Assembly (NCBI GenBank): GCA_022482625.1
Contig: JAKVOU010000001.1
Span: forward strand, 2,466,784 to 2,530,783
Source of the DNA: Spirochaetia bacterium
GTDB taxonomy: Bacteria > Spirochaetota > Spirochaetia > Sphaerochaetales > Sphaerochaetaceae
Direction: 5' to 3'
DNA length: 64,000 nt
The stretch's first letter is position 1; every line of letters starts with the position of its first letter. Shown in pieces: positions 33,082-40,490 of the stretch. A model generated the notes under the pieces. The model made no database searches. It saw only the letters and a list, made by a program, of their open reading frames with translations, and was not told where the DNA came from. Position numbers and translations under genes: made by a program.

Positions 33082-34292
33082 TGATTATCTCACTTCGGTC
33101 TATAAGTTATGATGATTTGAAAAAACAGCTTTGTCCTGAAGACAAGATTGTCATCCTCAGCTGTGATACCTGTGTAAAAGCTTGTGGTATCGGTGGTTCT
33201 GCAAGGATGAAACAGCTGACAGGAATGTTGCAGGCGGATGGTTACACCGTCTTGGGTATAGATTTGATCAGCATCGGCTGTACGATGAACTTGGTTGCAC
33301 ATCATAGGGACAATAGAAAAGAAGTATATGACGAGGCAACGGTTGTCATTCCGCTTATCTGCGAAGATGGATTGGTCGGTGTGCGCAAGGTATTTGCTGA
33401 CAAGAAGATCATCCAGGTTGCCAAGACTGTCGGGATCGGAAACTTCACGATGGACAAAGGTGTCGTGTTGACCCATCCGTTTGAAAGTACCGGCCTTGCA
33501 CAGAACGATGATGGCTATCCTTTGGCTGAAGTAGCCAAGGCATTGCAGCTGTTTCCAGGTTTCTTCGATGAAAAGGATGGGTCTCCTTCTGCAGACCAGA
33601 TGGTAAAGCTGACGGTAGATGGGAAGGAAATTGCCGCACCTGCAGGCCAGAACCTGCTTGCCGCCTGTCTGGCCAATTCCATAGATGTACCGCATCTGTG
33701 CTTTCAGGAAGATCTGTCAGCATACGGAGCCTGCCGTCTGTGCCTGGTAAAGATCAAAGGCCGCAAGGGTTTGGTCCCTGCTTGTTGTACCCATGTTGAA
33801 GCTGGTATGGATGTCTGTACGGATGATGCGGAACTGCAGCATTGCCGTCGTATTATCCTTGAGCTTGCGATGGCTTCCGGGCATCATGATTGCCTGACTT
33901 GCGTGAAGGGCGTTCCGTCTCCTTTTGCTACCTGTGAACTGCAGAAATATGTCCGTGCAGCTGATATTACTGAAAGTCGGTTTGCTTCTTTTCCTGTAAA
34001 GTTGCCGGAGGATGATTCAAGTCCTGTAATATTCCATGATCCCAACCGCTGTATCCTTTGTGGACGTTGTGTAAGGGCTTGCCAGGAGCTTTCAGGACTC
34101 AGTAACTTAGGCTTTGTCAATCGAGGTGACCGTACTGTAGTGGTTGCAGGGCTCAATACTGAGATGAACCAGAGTGACTGTGCTGCCTGTATGGCTTGTG
34201 TCAATGTTTGTCCGACAGGAGCTCTTACGGAAAAAGTCGTGTATTTCAGCGGGAAGGACTGGACTCCTTCAAGGAAGTTCATGTCTCTCTGA
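33081..34292 (+). CDS. Fusion of MetV-like domain and NuoG/HydA-like iron-sulfur domains, no catalytic domain
   Basis: A 403-residue protein. Residues about 1-150 repeat the MetV-like fold (LSCDTCVKACGIGGSARMK, IPLICEDGLVGVRKVF). Residues about 175-255 form a 2Fe-2S domain (HLCFQEDLSAYGACRLC, VPACCTH). An HCCC-type 4Fe-4S site follows (HHDCLTC, then TCELQ) with C-x2-C-x10-C instead of the usual C-x2-C-x5-C. Two ferredoxin clusters follow (CILCGRCVRAC, CAACMACVNVCPTGAL). The chain stops where the H-cluster of HydA or the molybdopterin domain of FdhA/NuoG would begin. The start overlaps the previous stop. It is likely an electron-wire subunit that passes NADH electrons to an external partner (inference). 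Confidence 0.78.
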   Translation: MIISLRSISYDDLKKQLCPEDKIVILSCDTCVKACGIGGSARMKQLTGMLQADGYTVLGIDLISIGCTMNLVAHHRDNRKEVYDEATVVIPLICEDGLVGVRKVFADKKIIQVAKTVGIGNFTMDKGVVLTHPFESTGLAQNDDGYPLAEVAKALQLFPGFFDEKDGSPSADQMVKLTVDGKEIAAPAGQNLLAACLANSIDVPHLCFQEDLSAYGACRLCLVKIKGRKGLVPACCTHVEAGMDVCTDDAELQHCRRIILELAMASGHHDCLTCVKGVPSPFATCELQKYVRAADITESRFASFPVKLPEDDSSPVIFHDPNRCILCGRCVRACQELSGLSNLGFVNRGDRTVVVAGLNTEMNQSDCAACMACVNVCPTGALTEKVVYFSGKDWTPSRKFMSL

Positions 34293-34327
34293 TTGCCTTT
34301 TGAAAATTACCGAACCATTTTTCTACT

Positions 34328-34360
34328 ACAGCCGCTTTTGCCTTGGGTAAGAGCGGCTGT
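34328..34360 (+). terminator. Terminator after the redox operon
   Basis: ACAGCCGCT and AGCGGCTGT, 9 bp perfect, with a 15-base loop, 35 bases past the stop. Only a short T-run (TTTC) follows, so efficiency may be moderate. Confidence 0.65.
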
Positions 34361-34478
34361 TTCGTGTACTGTTTACCAAGAATTCCTTTTGTGTCTGCCA
34401 GTGATGGCGAGTATGTACAGTTATCTTTATAATGTTTGTAAATATTGATAAATATGCATATTATGTTTATTTTTATAA

Positions 34479-34652
34479 ACGTCATGGGGAAAAACTGTAG
34501 TATTACTTCCGTCTACCCAAAGAGTACTTCAGCAGATGGGAGCACAAATCAAATCGGCACGGTTGAGACGCCGTCTCAGTGCAGATATTGTTGCAGATCG
34601 GGCAGGCCTCAGCAGAGCTATGGTATGGGCTATCGAGAAGAGAGCTCCTAGG
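34479..34652 (+). pseudogene. HTH (XRE/HipB-like) antitoxin remnant
   Basis: In the frame ending at the TAG near 34650 the sequence reads VVLLPSTQRVLQQMGAQIKS, then ARLRRRLSADIVADRAGLSR and AMVWAIEKRAPR. This is a helix-turn-helix of the HipB type. No ATG or GTG start with a ribosome site is available before it, and it stops just after the recognition helix, so both ends are truncated. It lies 200 bases upstream of an intact hipBA pair and may be the relic of an earlier toxin-antitoxin locus. Confidence 0.6.
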
Positions 34653-34760
34653 ACATAGTTGGATTTTTTATATAAGTAAAATACAACCAAAAATCAAAAA
34701 CAAAGATATTTCCTTAGTTCATACCGAATACTACGTTATTCTGTAAGGAATATAAAAATT

Positions 34761-34830
34761 ATACCTTATAGGGTAAAATAACTTAATATACCCTACGGGG
34801 TATATTTACAATATATACCTTGTAGGGTAT
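34761..34830 (+). promoter_or_regulatory. Three phased operators of the hipBA module
   Basis: Three related 16-bp dyads, ATACCTTATAGGGTAA (34761), ATACCCTACGGGGTAT (34788) and ATACCTTGTAGGGTAT (34815), share the core TACC-N6-GGTA. They begin exactly 27 bases apart, and the last ends 22 bases before the antitoxin ATG. Known HipB operators are TATCC-N8-GGATA, similar in design but not identical. Autorepression by the HTH protein encoded next is the likely role. Confidence 0.8.
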
Positions 34831-34852
34831 TTTTACTGTTGAGGAAATAAAG

Positions 34853-35092
34853 ATGACGTATCACACGAGGACTCCTTATCAACTTGCAATGGCTTTGAAG
34901 GACAAACGCAAGACTTTGGAACTTACACAAAAGGAAGCAGGGCGTAAAATAGGACTTCTGCCAAAGACGATCTCAGCTTTGGAGACGCATCCGGAGCGCT
35001 GTACCCTTGAGAGTCTTTTCAAGCTCATTTCGGCCTTGGATCTTGAAATAGAACTGCATGAAAAATCACAGGAACAAAAAGGAGAATGGTAA
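34853..35092 (+). CDS. HipB-like antitoxin (XRE-family HTH)
   Basis: A 79-residue protein. RTPYQLAMALKDKRKTLELT leads into the helix-turn-helix QKEAGRKIGLLPKTISALETHPERCTLESLF, followed by ALDLEIELHEK, as in HipB. GAGGAAATAAAG lies before the ATG. Its stop is followed directly by the HipA-like ATG, the usual tight coupling of toxin and antitoxin. Three palindromic operators lie upstream. Confidence 0.85.
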   Translation: MTYHTRTPYQLAMALKDKRKTLELTQKEAGRKIGLLPKTISALETHPERCTLESLFKLISALDLEIELHEKSQEQKGEW

Positions 35093-36394
35093 ATGGCCCA
35101 GAAACGGATTCTGTCAGTTCTGATGAATGGCGAACCTGTCGGTTCATGGATTCATGTTTCCGGCAGGGAAGCCTCGTTCACTTATGAGAAATCATGGCTT
35201 GATGCAACTGGTAGCCGACCTATTTCTCTTTCCCTTCCACTTAGCTCCCGTCCGATTATAGGAAGACAGGTTGACTCTTTCTTTGATAACTTGCTTCCTG
35301 ACAATTCTGAGATAAGAGGTAGGTTGCAACGGCGTTTCAATTGTCCTTCAAGGAATCCCTTTGACTTGCTTTCTGCAGTTGGAAAAGACTGTGCCGGAGC
35401 TTTGCAGATTCTACCGGAAAATAGTTCGATTCAAAGTATCAGAAGAATTGATGCAATTCCTTTGTCCGAAGCTCAGGTTGCATCTGTTTTGCGTACTATA
35501 TCGATAGGTCAGATACCCGGGGATGTGCATGATGAAGCTTTTCGTATTTCCATTGCCGGAGCTCAGGAGAAAACAGCTTTGCTCTATTATGGAAATGCAT
35601 GGTGCATACCACAGGCCACTACGCCGACAACTCATATATTCAAGCTCCCGCTAGGGATTATAGGTGGTGGAATCAATCTGTCCCAATCAATTGAAAACGA
35701 ATGGCTTTGTTTGCAGATTCTTAAAGCTTTCGGACTTCCTGTTGCAGATGCAAAGATAGTGCAGTTTGAAGATCAGAAGGCATTGTGTGTAAAGCGATTT
35801 GACCGGTGCTATGCATCAGACAAATCGTGGATCATACGGATCCCGCAGGAAGATATTTGTCAGGCTACGGGGATATCTCCAGAAAAAAAGTATGAAAGTG
35901 AAGGCGGTCCTGGAATCAGCTCAATATTGAAATTACTTCAAGGGTCACATAATGCCCGGTATGACCGGAAGACTTTTTTGAAAGCACAGTTGTTATACTG
36001 GTTACTGGCTGCATCAGATGGTCATGCCAAGAATTTCAGCCTTTTCATAGAAGCAGAAGGTGCGTATCATCTTACGCCTTTATATGATGTGATTTCAGCA
36101 TATCCTATATCAGGAAAGGTCAAGAGCAATATATTTCCACAAAGACTGAGACTTGCTATGTCAGTCGGAAAACAACGTCATTATGAATGGAGAAAATTTC
36201 AGAAACGGCATTGGATTGAAACTGCAGCGTTGACTGATACCCAAGATATGATTTCTGAGATCATAGGAGAAATCATTGATTCGAAAACTTCGGTAATCAA
36301 CCAGATCAGTTCAAATCTACCTGATGGATTTCCTGAGTATCTGGCCGAGTCGATTCTTTCTGGACTGGACGAGACTTCCAAATTGTTGGAATAG
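35093..36394 (+). CDS. HipA-like serine/threonine kinase toxin
   Basis: A 433-residue HipA-family kinase. The N-terminal HipA_N-like region includes PLSSRPIIGRQVDSFFDNLL. SIAGAQEK (residues 153-160) is the loop carrying the autophosphorylated serine in E. coli HipA. LAASDGHAKNFS holds the catalytic Asp near residue 308, and TPLYDVISAYP has the metal-binding Asp. E. coli HipA phosphorylates GltX and causes persistence; the target here is unknown. All key residues are present, so it is probably active and kept in check by the preceding antitoxin. Confidence 0.9.
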   Translation: MAQKRILSVLMNGEPVGSWIHVSGREASFTYEKSWLDATGSRPISLSLPLSSRPIIGRQVDSFFDNLLPDNSEIRGRLQRRFNCPSRNPFDLLSAVGKDCAGALQILPENSSIQSIRRIDAIPLSEAQVASVLRTISIGQIPGDVHDEAFRISIAGAQEKTALLYYGNAWCIPQATTPTTHIFKLPLGIIGGGINLSQSIENEWLCLQILKAFGLPVADAKIVQFEDQKALCVKRFDRCYASDKSWIIRIPQEDICQATGISPEKKYESEGGPGISSILKLLQGSHNARYDRKTFLKAQLLYWLLAASDGHAKNFSLFIEAEGAYHLTPLYDVISAYPISGKVKSNIFPQRLRLAMSVGKQRHYEWRKFQKRHWIETAALTDTQDMISEIIGEIIDSKTSVINQISSNLPDGFPEYLAESILSGLDETSKLLE

Positions 36395-36488
36395 TATTTC
36401 TTATTAGTAAAAACATGCTTGTATTAATAATAAAAACTGATGTATATTAATGATATAAATATAACAAAACATCAGACAGAGGGTAAAC

Positions 36489-37739
36489 ATGCTTACAAAA
36501 TTGCTTTTGAAACATATTTATGACCAGCAACAAGAAGTAATTGGTATAGACAACGAACTCGACAGGACTTCAGCAATATCGTTGTTACCTCCCAAAACGG
36601 CATTTGCAAGGATCATTACAGGTGTCAGACGATGTGGAAAAAGTACTTTGCTCAGACAAATCTTGAAGAAAACGTATCCACGGGGATTCCTTTTTAATTT
36701 TGATGATCCACGTTTGGTCGGTTTTACTGTAGCAGATTTTGAACTTTTGGATGAACTTATTGAAGATGAGCATGCAACTGCCTTGTTTTTTGATGAAATA
36801 CAACTTATTCCTCATTGGGAACTGTATATAAAACAAAAACTTGATGCCAAGGTCCCTGTGTACCTTACGGGATCAAATGCTGCACTTCTTAGCCAAGAAT
36901 TAGGGACTATGTTGACAGGACGTCATTTGGATACTGTATTGTATCCTTTTTCTTATAAGGAATACTGTAGTTTCATGAAAGCAGAGATAGGCCTGCAAAG
37001 TTTTTCTTCATTTTTGCAGGACGGTGGGTTTCCTGTTTATTTGCAGTTCAAAGATCCGCAGATACTAACTGCTTTGTTCTCTGATATCATTTATAGGGAT
37101 ATTGTTACCAGATACAATTTGAAACAAGCAAAGCATTTGAAATTGCTTGCTATATTTTTACTCTCAAATGTTGGCTCTCAAGTTTCAGCAAACCGACTTG
37201 TGAGCGTTGCCCAAGTCAAAACTGCAAAGACTATCTTGGAGTATTTTTCATACTTGGAAGTAACTTATTTGTTTGCGTTCGTTTATAAATTTGATTATTC
37301 ACTGCGAGCCCAAATAAATGCACCGAGAAAAGTCTATGCAATTGATACTGCCTTGATACAGAACCTCAGTGCAAACGTAACATTGGACCAGGGACATATC
37401 ATGGAAAATGCTGTTTATCTGGAATTATGTAGGCATTTTTCTCATATATATTACTTTAGGGCTCCTGTAAGCAATGGTACTCAAGGCAACGAGGCTGAAT
37501 GTGATTTCATCTGTTGGAATGAAGTCAAAATAAAATCGGCTATACAGGTCTGTTATGAATGGACTGCTGAAGTCCGTTATCGGGAAATCCGGGGTGTCCT
37601 TGCTGCAATGGACTTTTTCCATTTGGGCGAAGGAACAATTGTTACGCTTAAAGATAAAGACAGTCTGTTTGACAATGGCAGGAAAATCAAGGTTATACCG
37701 GCTGCAGAATGGTTTTTTGGCACATTTCCTCAAAGCTGA
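36489..37739 (+). CDS. AAA+ ATPase with DUF4143-type C-terminal domain
   Basis: A 416-residue ATPase with P-loop GVRRCGKST (residues 45-53), Walker B ALFFDEIQLI and VYLTGSNAALL. The C-terminal half (HIMENAVYLELCRHF, EAECDFICW, AIQVCYEW) is the DUF4143 nuclease-like region. It is a distant paralogue of the gene at 4198-5451. GAGGG lies 4 bases upstream of the ATG. Its last 47 bases overlap, tail to tail, the end of the DUF234-type ATPase gene on the other strand. Confidence 0.85.
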   Translation: MLTKLLLKHIYDQQQEVIGIDNELDRTSAISLLPPKTAFARIITGVRRCGKSTLLRQILKKTYPRGFLFNFDDPRLVGFTVADFELLDELIEDEHATALFFDEIQLIPHWELYIKQKLDAKVPVYLTGSNAALLSQELGTMLTGRHLDTVLYPFSYKEYCSFMKAEIGLQSFSSFLQDGGFPVYLQFKDPQILTALFSDIIYRDIVTRYNLKQAKHLKLLAIFLLSNVGSQVSANRLVSVAQVKTAKTILEYFSYLEVTYLFAFVYKFDYSLRAQINAPRKVYAIDTALIQNLSANVTLDQGHIMENAVYLELCRHFSHIYYFRAPVSNGTQGNEAECDFICWNEVKIKSAIQVCYEWTAEVRYREIRGVLAAMDFFHLGEGTIVTLKDKDSLFDNGRKIKVIPAAEWFFGTFPQS

Positions 37740-39102
37740 CCAAGCGTACATCTTTTTTCTTGTTTGCTTCATCCTGTAAATCTGTAGTAAAACCAGTCTT
37801 GGAAAATATCATAAGAATTTTATGTTGCTGGGGAAACAGGGAAGCACGACGTCTGAGTGTTGCCAGTACACCCTTGTCTGCCGGGTCGTTCTTCCATTTA
37901 CATTCCGCTACAAGCAGAGCCTTCCCGTCAGTACCGATGATATCGATTTCTTCCTGCTGCTTGGTATTTGGATTCGTACCCCACCATGAAGAGAGTTGCT
38001 TGAATTTGATTTCCAGTCCTGCATATACCTTCGGTTGCCAGAGATATTGCATACAGATTGATTCGAATACAGGTTCCATGAACTGTGCCAGTTGCTCTTT
38101 GATATGATCTTGGTAGAATTTCATTCCATTACCCATTGCAATCAGGCTTTGATTAGGCATGACGAAACGGTACCAGAATCTGAACATTTGGTCTTCAAAC
38201 CTGTAGATTGATTTCTTGGCTTGTCCTGATTCCTTGAATGGATAACATTTTTTGATCAGATGTAGTTCTTCCAGGCTTTTCAGCTGATTTGTACAACTTG
38301 AAGTAGATATATGTGCAGCAGTAGCGATTTCATTGAGTCTGCTGGCACCGTTTGACAGTGCCGTAAGTACGGTAAAATAATTGCCTGGATGCCTCAGTTC
38401 CTGCAGCAATAGATTATGGGGTTCTTCCACTAGGCGTCCATTGCTGTCAAAAAAGAGATTGTAGATATTGTCATCAGTACTTTTTTTCAAATCCAGGGCT
38501 GAAAGATATTCAGGAATGCCTCCTGTTATGGCATACAGCAATGCTTGGTCTTGGCTTGAAAAGCCTTCAAGCATGGATCTGCTTTGGAAGAACGTAAACG
38601 GTTGTATCTTGAACTGTGCAGTTCTTCTGCCATACAAGGGACTTTGGTAGCCTAGTAGCTGATGTTCCATGAAACTCATTGATGAACCACAGAGAATCAA
38701 CAGCATACGGCCTGATTTCCATTTTAGATCGATATGTTTCTGAATCATTGAAGATATCGGAGGATAACTTTTTGCCAAGTAGGGATATTCATCGATTGCA
38801 ACTATAAGTTTGCGTTCAGATAACTTGTCAATTCTGCTGAGTATTGTTTCAAAATCCTTATAGGTTTCAAGTGTCTCCCCTGGATATAGATAGCTCTGAA
38901 TTTCTTTTGACAAAGCTTCCAAATTCCCTTGTCTTGTTGCATCGATTGACAAGTAATAAATTGCTTCCTTATCTTTGCAGAATTCTCTGATAAGGGTAGT
39001 TTTGCCAACTCTCCGTCTTCCATAGATTATTGCCAGTTCGAATTTTTTGCTTTCATAGAGCTCTTGTAATTTTTTCAGTTCATCAGTTCTTTCACAAAAC
39101 AT
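37693..39102 (-). CDS. AAA ATPase with DUF234-type C-terminal domain
   Basis: A 469-residue ATPase. Walker A is GRRRVGKTT (residues 28-36), Walker B KLIVAIDEYPYL, and ILCGSSMSFME is the sensor. A winged-helix-like middle follows (RLNEIATAAHISTSSCTNQLKSLEELHLI). The C-terminal DUF234 region holds EEIDIIGTDGKALLVAECKW, again a PD-(D/E)xK-like pattern (D, E-x-K). The group is common in archaea and spirochaetes with unclear function. It converges on the DUF4143 ATPase and is preceded by two identical palindromic boxes. Confidence 0.85.
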   Translation of the reverse strand: MFCERTDELKKLQELYESKKFELAIIYGRRRVGKTTLIREFCKDKEAIYYLSIDATRQGNLEALSKEIQSYLYPGETLETYKDFETILSRIDKLSERKLIVAIDEYPYLAKSYPPISSMIQKHIDLKWKSGRMLLILCGSSMSFMEHQLLGYQSPLYGRRTAQFKIQPFTFFQSRSMLEGFSSQDQALLYAITGGIPEYLSALDLKKSTDDNIYNLFFDSNGRLVEEPHNLLLQELRHPGNYFTVLTALSNGASRLNEIATAAHISTSSCTNQLKSLEELHLIKKCYPFKESGQAKKSIYRFEDQMFRFWYRFVMPNQSLIAMGNGMKFYQDHIKEQLAQFMEPVFESICMQYLWQPKVYAGLEIKFKQLSSWWGTNPNTKQQEEIDIIGTDGKALLVAECKWKNDPADKGVLATLRRRASLFPQQHKILMIFSKTGFTTDLQDEANKKKDVRLVSFEEMCQKTILQPV

Positions 39103-39126
39103 AAGAGGCCTCGGGATTACTCAATC

Positions 39127-39153
39127 TAACTTTACTAAAGTATACTTGAGTAA
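39127..39153. repeat. 27-bp box, copy 1 (palindromic)
   Basis: First of two identical 27-base boxes, 25 bases upstream of the DUF234 ATPase start. Here the box extends to 39156 as a 28-base dyad (ACTTTACT ... AGTAAAGT around AAGTATACTT) with one mismatched pair. Confidence 0.75.
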
Positions 39154-39257
39154 AGTTGTCAGGTCAAGGTAAATTGTAGCAAGGTATGGAACGGTATGGG
39201 GGAAACTTCATAGGTTGCTCTTGGTAAGTAAATTTAAAAATTTCAAAATAGTCAAGT
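39154..39257. other. Spacer between the two 27-bp boxes
   Basis: About 104 bases with no ORF. The paired boxes and the non-coding spacer fill the ATPase-aldolase divergent region together with 39285-39465, where no clear promoter was identified. Confidence 0.35.
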
Positions 39258-39284
39258 TAACTTTACTAAAGTATACTTGAGTAA
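39258..39284. repeat. 27-bp box, copy 2
   Basis: Exact repeat of the box at 39127, 131 bases away in the same orientation. Here the outer right arm is changed (GTAATATG). It lies between the divergent ATPase and aldolase genes, where it could serve as an operator. Confidence 0.75.
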
Positions 39285-39465
39285 TATGTTCCAGGTGGAA
39301 GTTGCAATGGCGTCGAGATGTTGGAATTCAGGATTTGTGTAGGATTCTGATGGTTTATATGTTGTTTGTGGAGTTCACAGTCTTTTGTTATTGCTTTTGT
39401 AGCAGAAAATGAGTAAATTGATTATGTGTTAAATAATGCTAACAAAGTATTGGGAGGCACCTGTG

Positions 39466-40353
39466 ATGAATCAAGCACAATTTAATCGGATGAAAAATGG
39501 AAAAGGTTTCATAGCCGCATTGGACCAGAGCGGAGGAAGTACTCCGAAGGCATTGAAACTCTATGGCATCAGTGAAGATCGCTATGGTACTGAAGAAGAA
39601 ATGTTCAAGTTGGTCCACCAGATGAGGACGAGGATCATCACTTCACCTAGTTTTACAAGTAAACAGATTCTTGGCGCAATTCTTTTTAAAGTAACTATGG
39701 AAAGCAAGATCAAAGATCTGTACAGTGCAGATTATCTATGGAAAGAAAAAGGTATCGTACCGTTTCTCAAGGTAGATAGCGGACTTGCCGAGGAACAGGA
39801 CGGTGTCCAGATGATGAAGCCGATTCCTGACCTTGATGCATTGCTCAAGGAAGCAAAGAAGAAAAATATATTTGGGACAAAGATGCGTTCCGTAATCAAG
39901 CATGCGAATCCTGTCGGTATCAAAGCCATCGTAAGCCAGCAGTTTGAATTGGCCCGGCGGATCATGGCATTCGGTCTTGTTCCGATTATTGAGCCTGAAG
40001 TCGATATACATGCTTCGGACAAACAGGCTTGTGAAGAACTGTTGCTGGCTGATATCAAGGAAGAAATGGCAAAAATGAAGGCTTCTGATTATCTTATCTT
40101 CAAATTGACCATTCCTACGGTTCCGAATTTCTATAAGGATCTCATGGTGTATCCCGATGTAGTGAGGGTCGTTGCTCTTTCCGGTGGCTATCCACAGCAG
40201 GAAGCAGTTGAAAAACTGAGTGAAAACAATGGCATGGTTGCAAGTTTCTCACGGGCATTGAGCGAAGGCCTGAAGGCTGAACAGAGCCAGGAAGAGTTTG
40301 ATGCAAAATTAGCAGATTCTGTAAAGATAATTTATGAGGCATCACTGACCTAG
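39466..40353 (+). CDS. Fructose-bisphosphate aldolase class I
   Basis: A 295-residue class I (Schiff-base) aldolase of the short bacterial type. [25 protein letters not shown] is the family N-terminus. LKVDSGL and [12 protein letters not shown] hold candidate active-site lysines, and [15 protein letters not shown] is the phosphate-binding loop. I chose ATG 39466, preceded by GGGAGG. It cleaves fructose 1,6-bisphosphate in glycolysis. It is a single gene ending at the convergent hairpin 40399-40435. Confidence 0.88.
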   Translation: MNQAQFNRMKNGKGFIAALDQSGGSTPKALKLYGISEDRYGTEEEMFKLVHQMRTRIITSPSFTSKQILGAILFKVTMESKIKDLYSADYLWKEKGIVPFLKVDSGLAEEQDGVQMMKPIPDLDALLKEAKKKNIFGTKMRSVIKHANPVGIKAIVSQQFELARRIMAFGLVPIIEPEVDIHASDKQACEELLLADIKEEMAKMKASDYLIFKLTIPTVPNFYKDLMVYPDVVRVVALSGGYPQQEAVEKLSENNGMVASFSRALSEGLKAEQSQEEFDAKLADSVKIIYEASLT

Positions 40354-40398
40354 GAGCTTTTCCAAGACAAGCGGTGACAATGTTCATTTCAAATGAAA

Positions 40399-40435
40399 TA
40401 TTGACCAGTAAGAATAAAAATCTTGCTGGTCAATA
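40399..40435. terminator. Bidirectional hairpin between aldolase and decarboxylase genes
   Basis: ATTGACCAGTAAGA and TCTTGCTGGTCAAT form a 14-bp stem with one mismatch, plus a closing T-A pair, around ATAAAAA. It lies between two convergent genes and probably ends both transcripts, although no long T-run follows. Confidence 0.6.
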
Positions 40436-40490
40436 GCTTAATAGTGCAATTTGTTGTAATATATTTACATTAAATGCCTGATATGGGATA

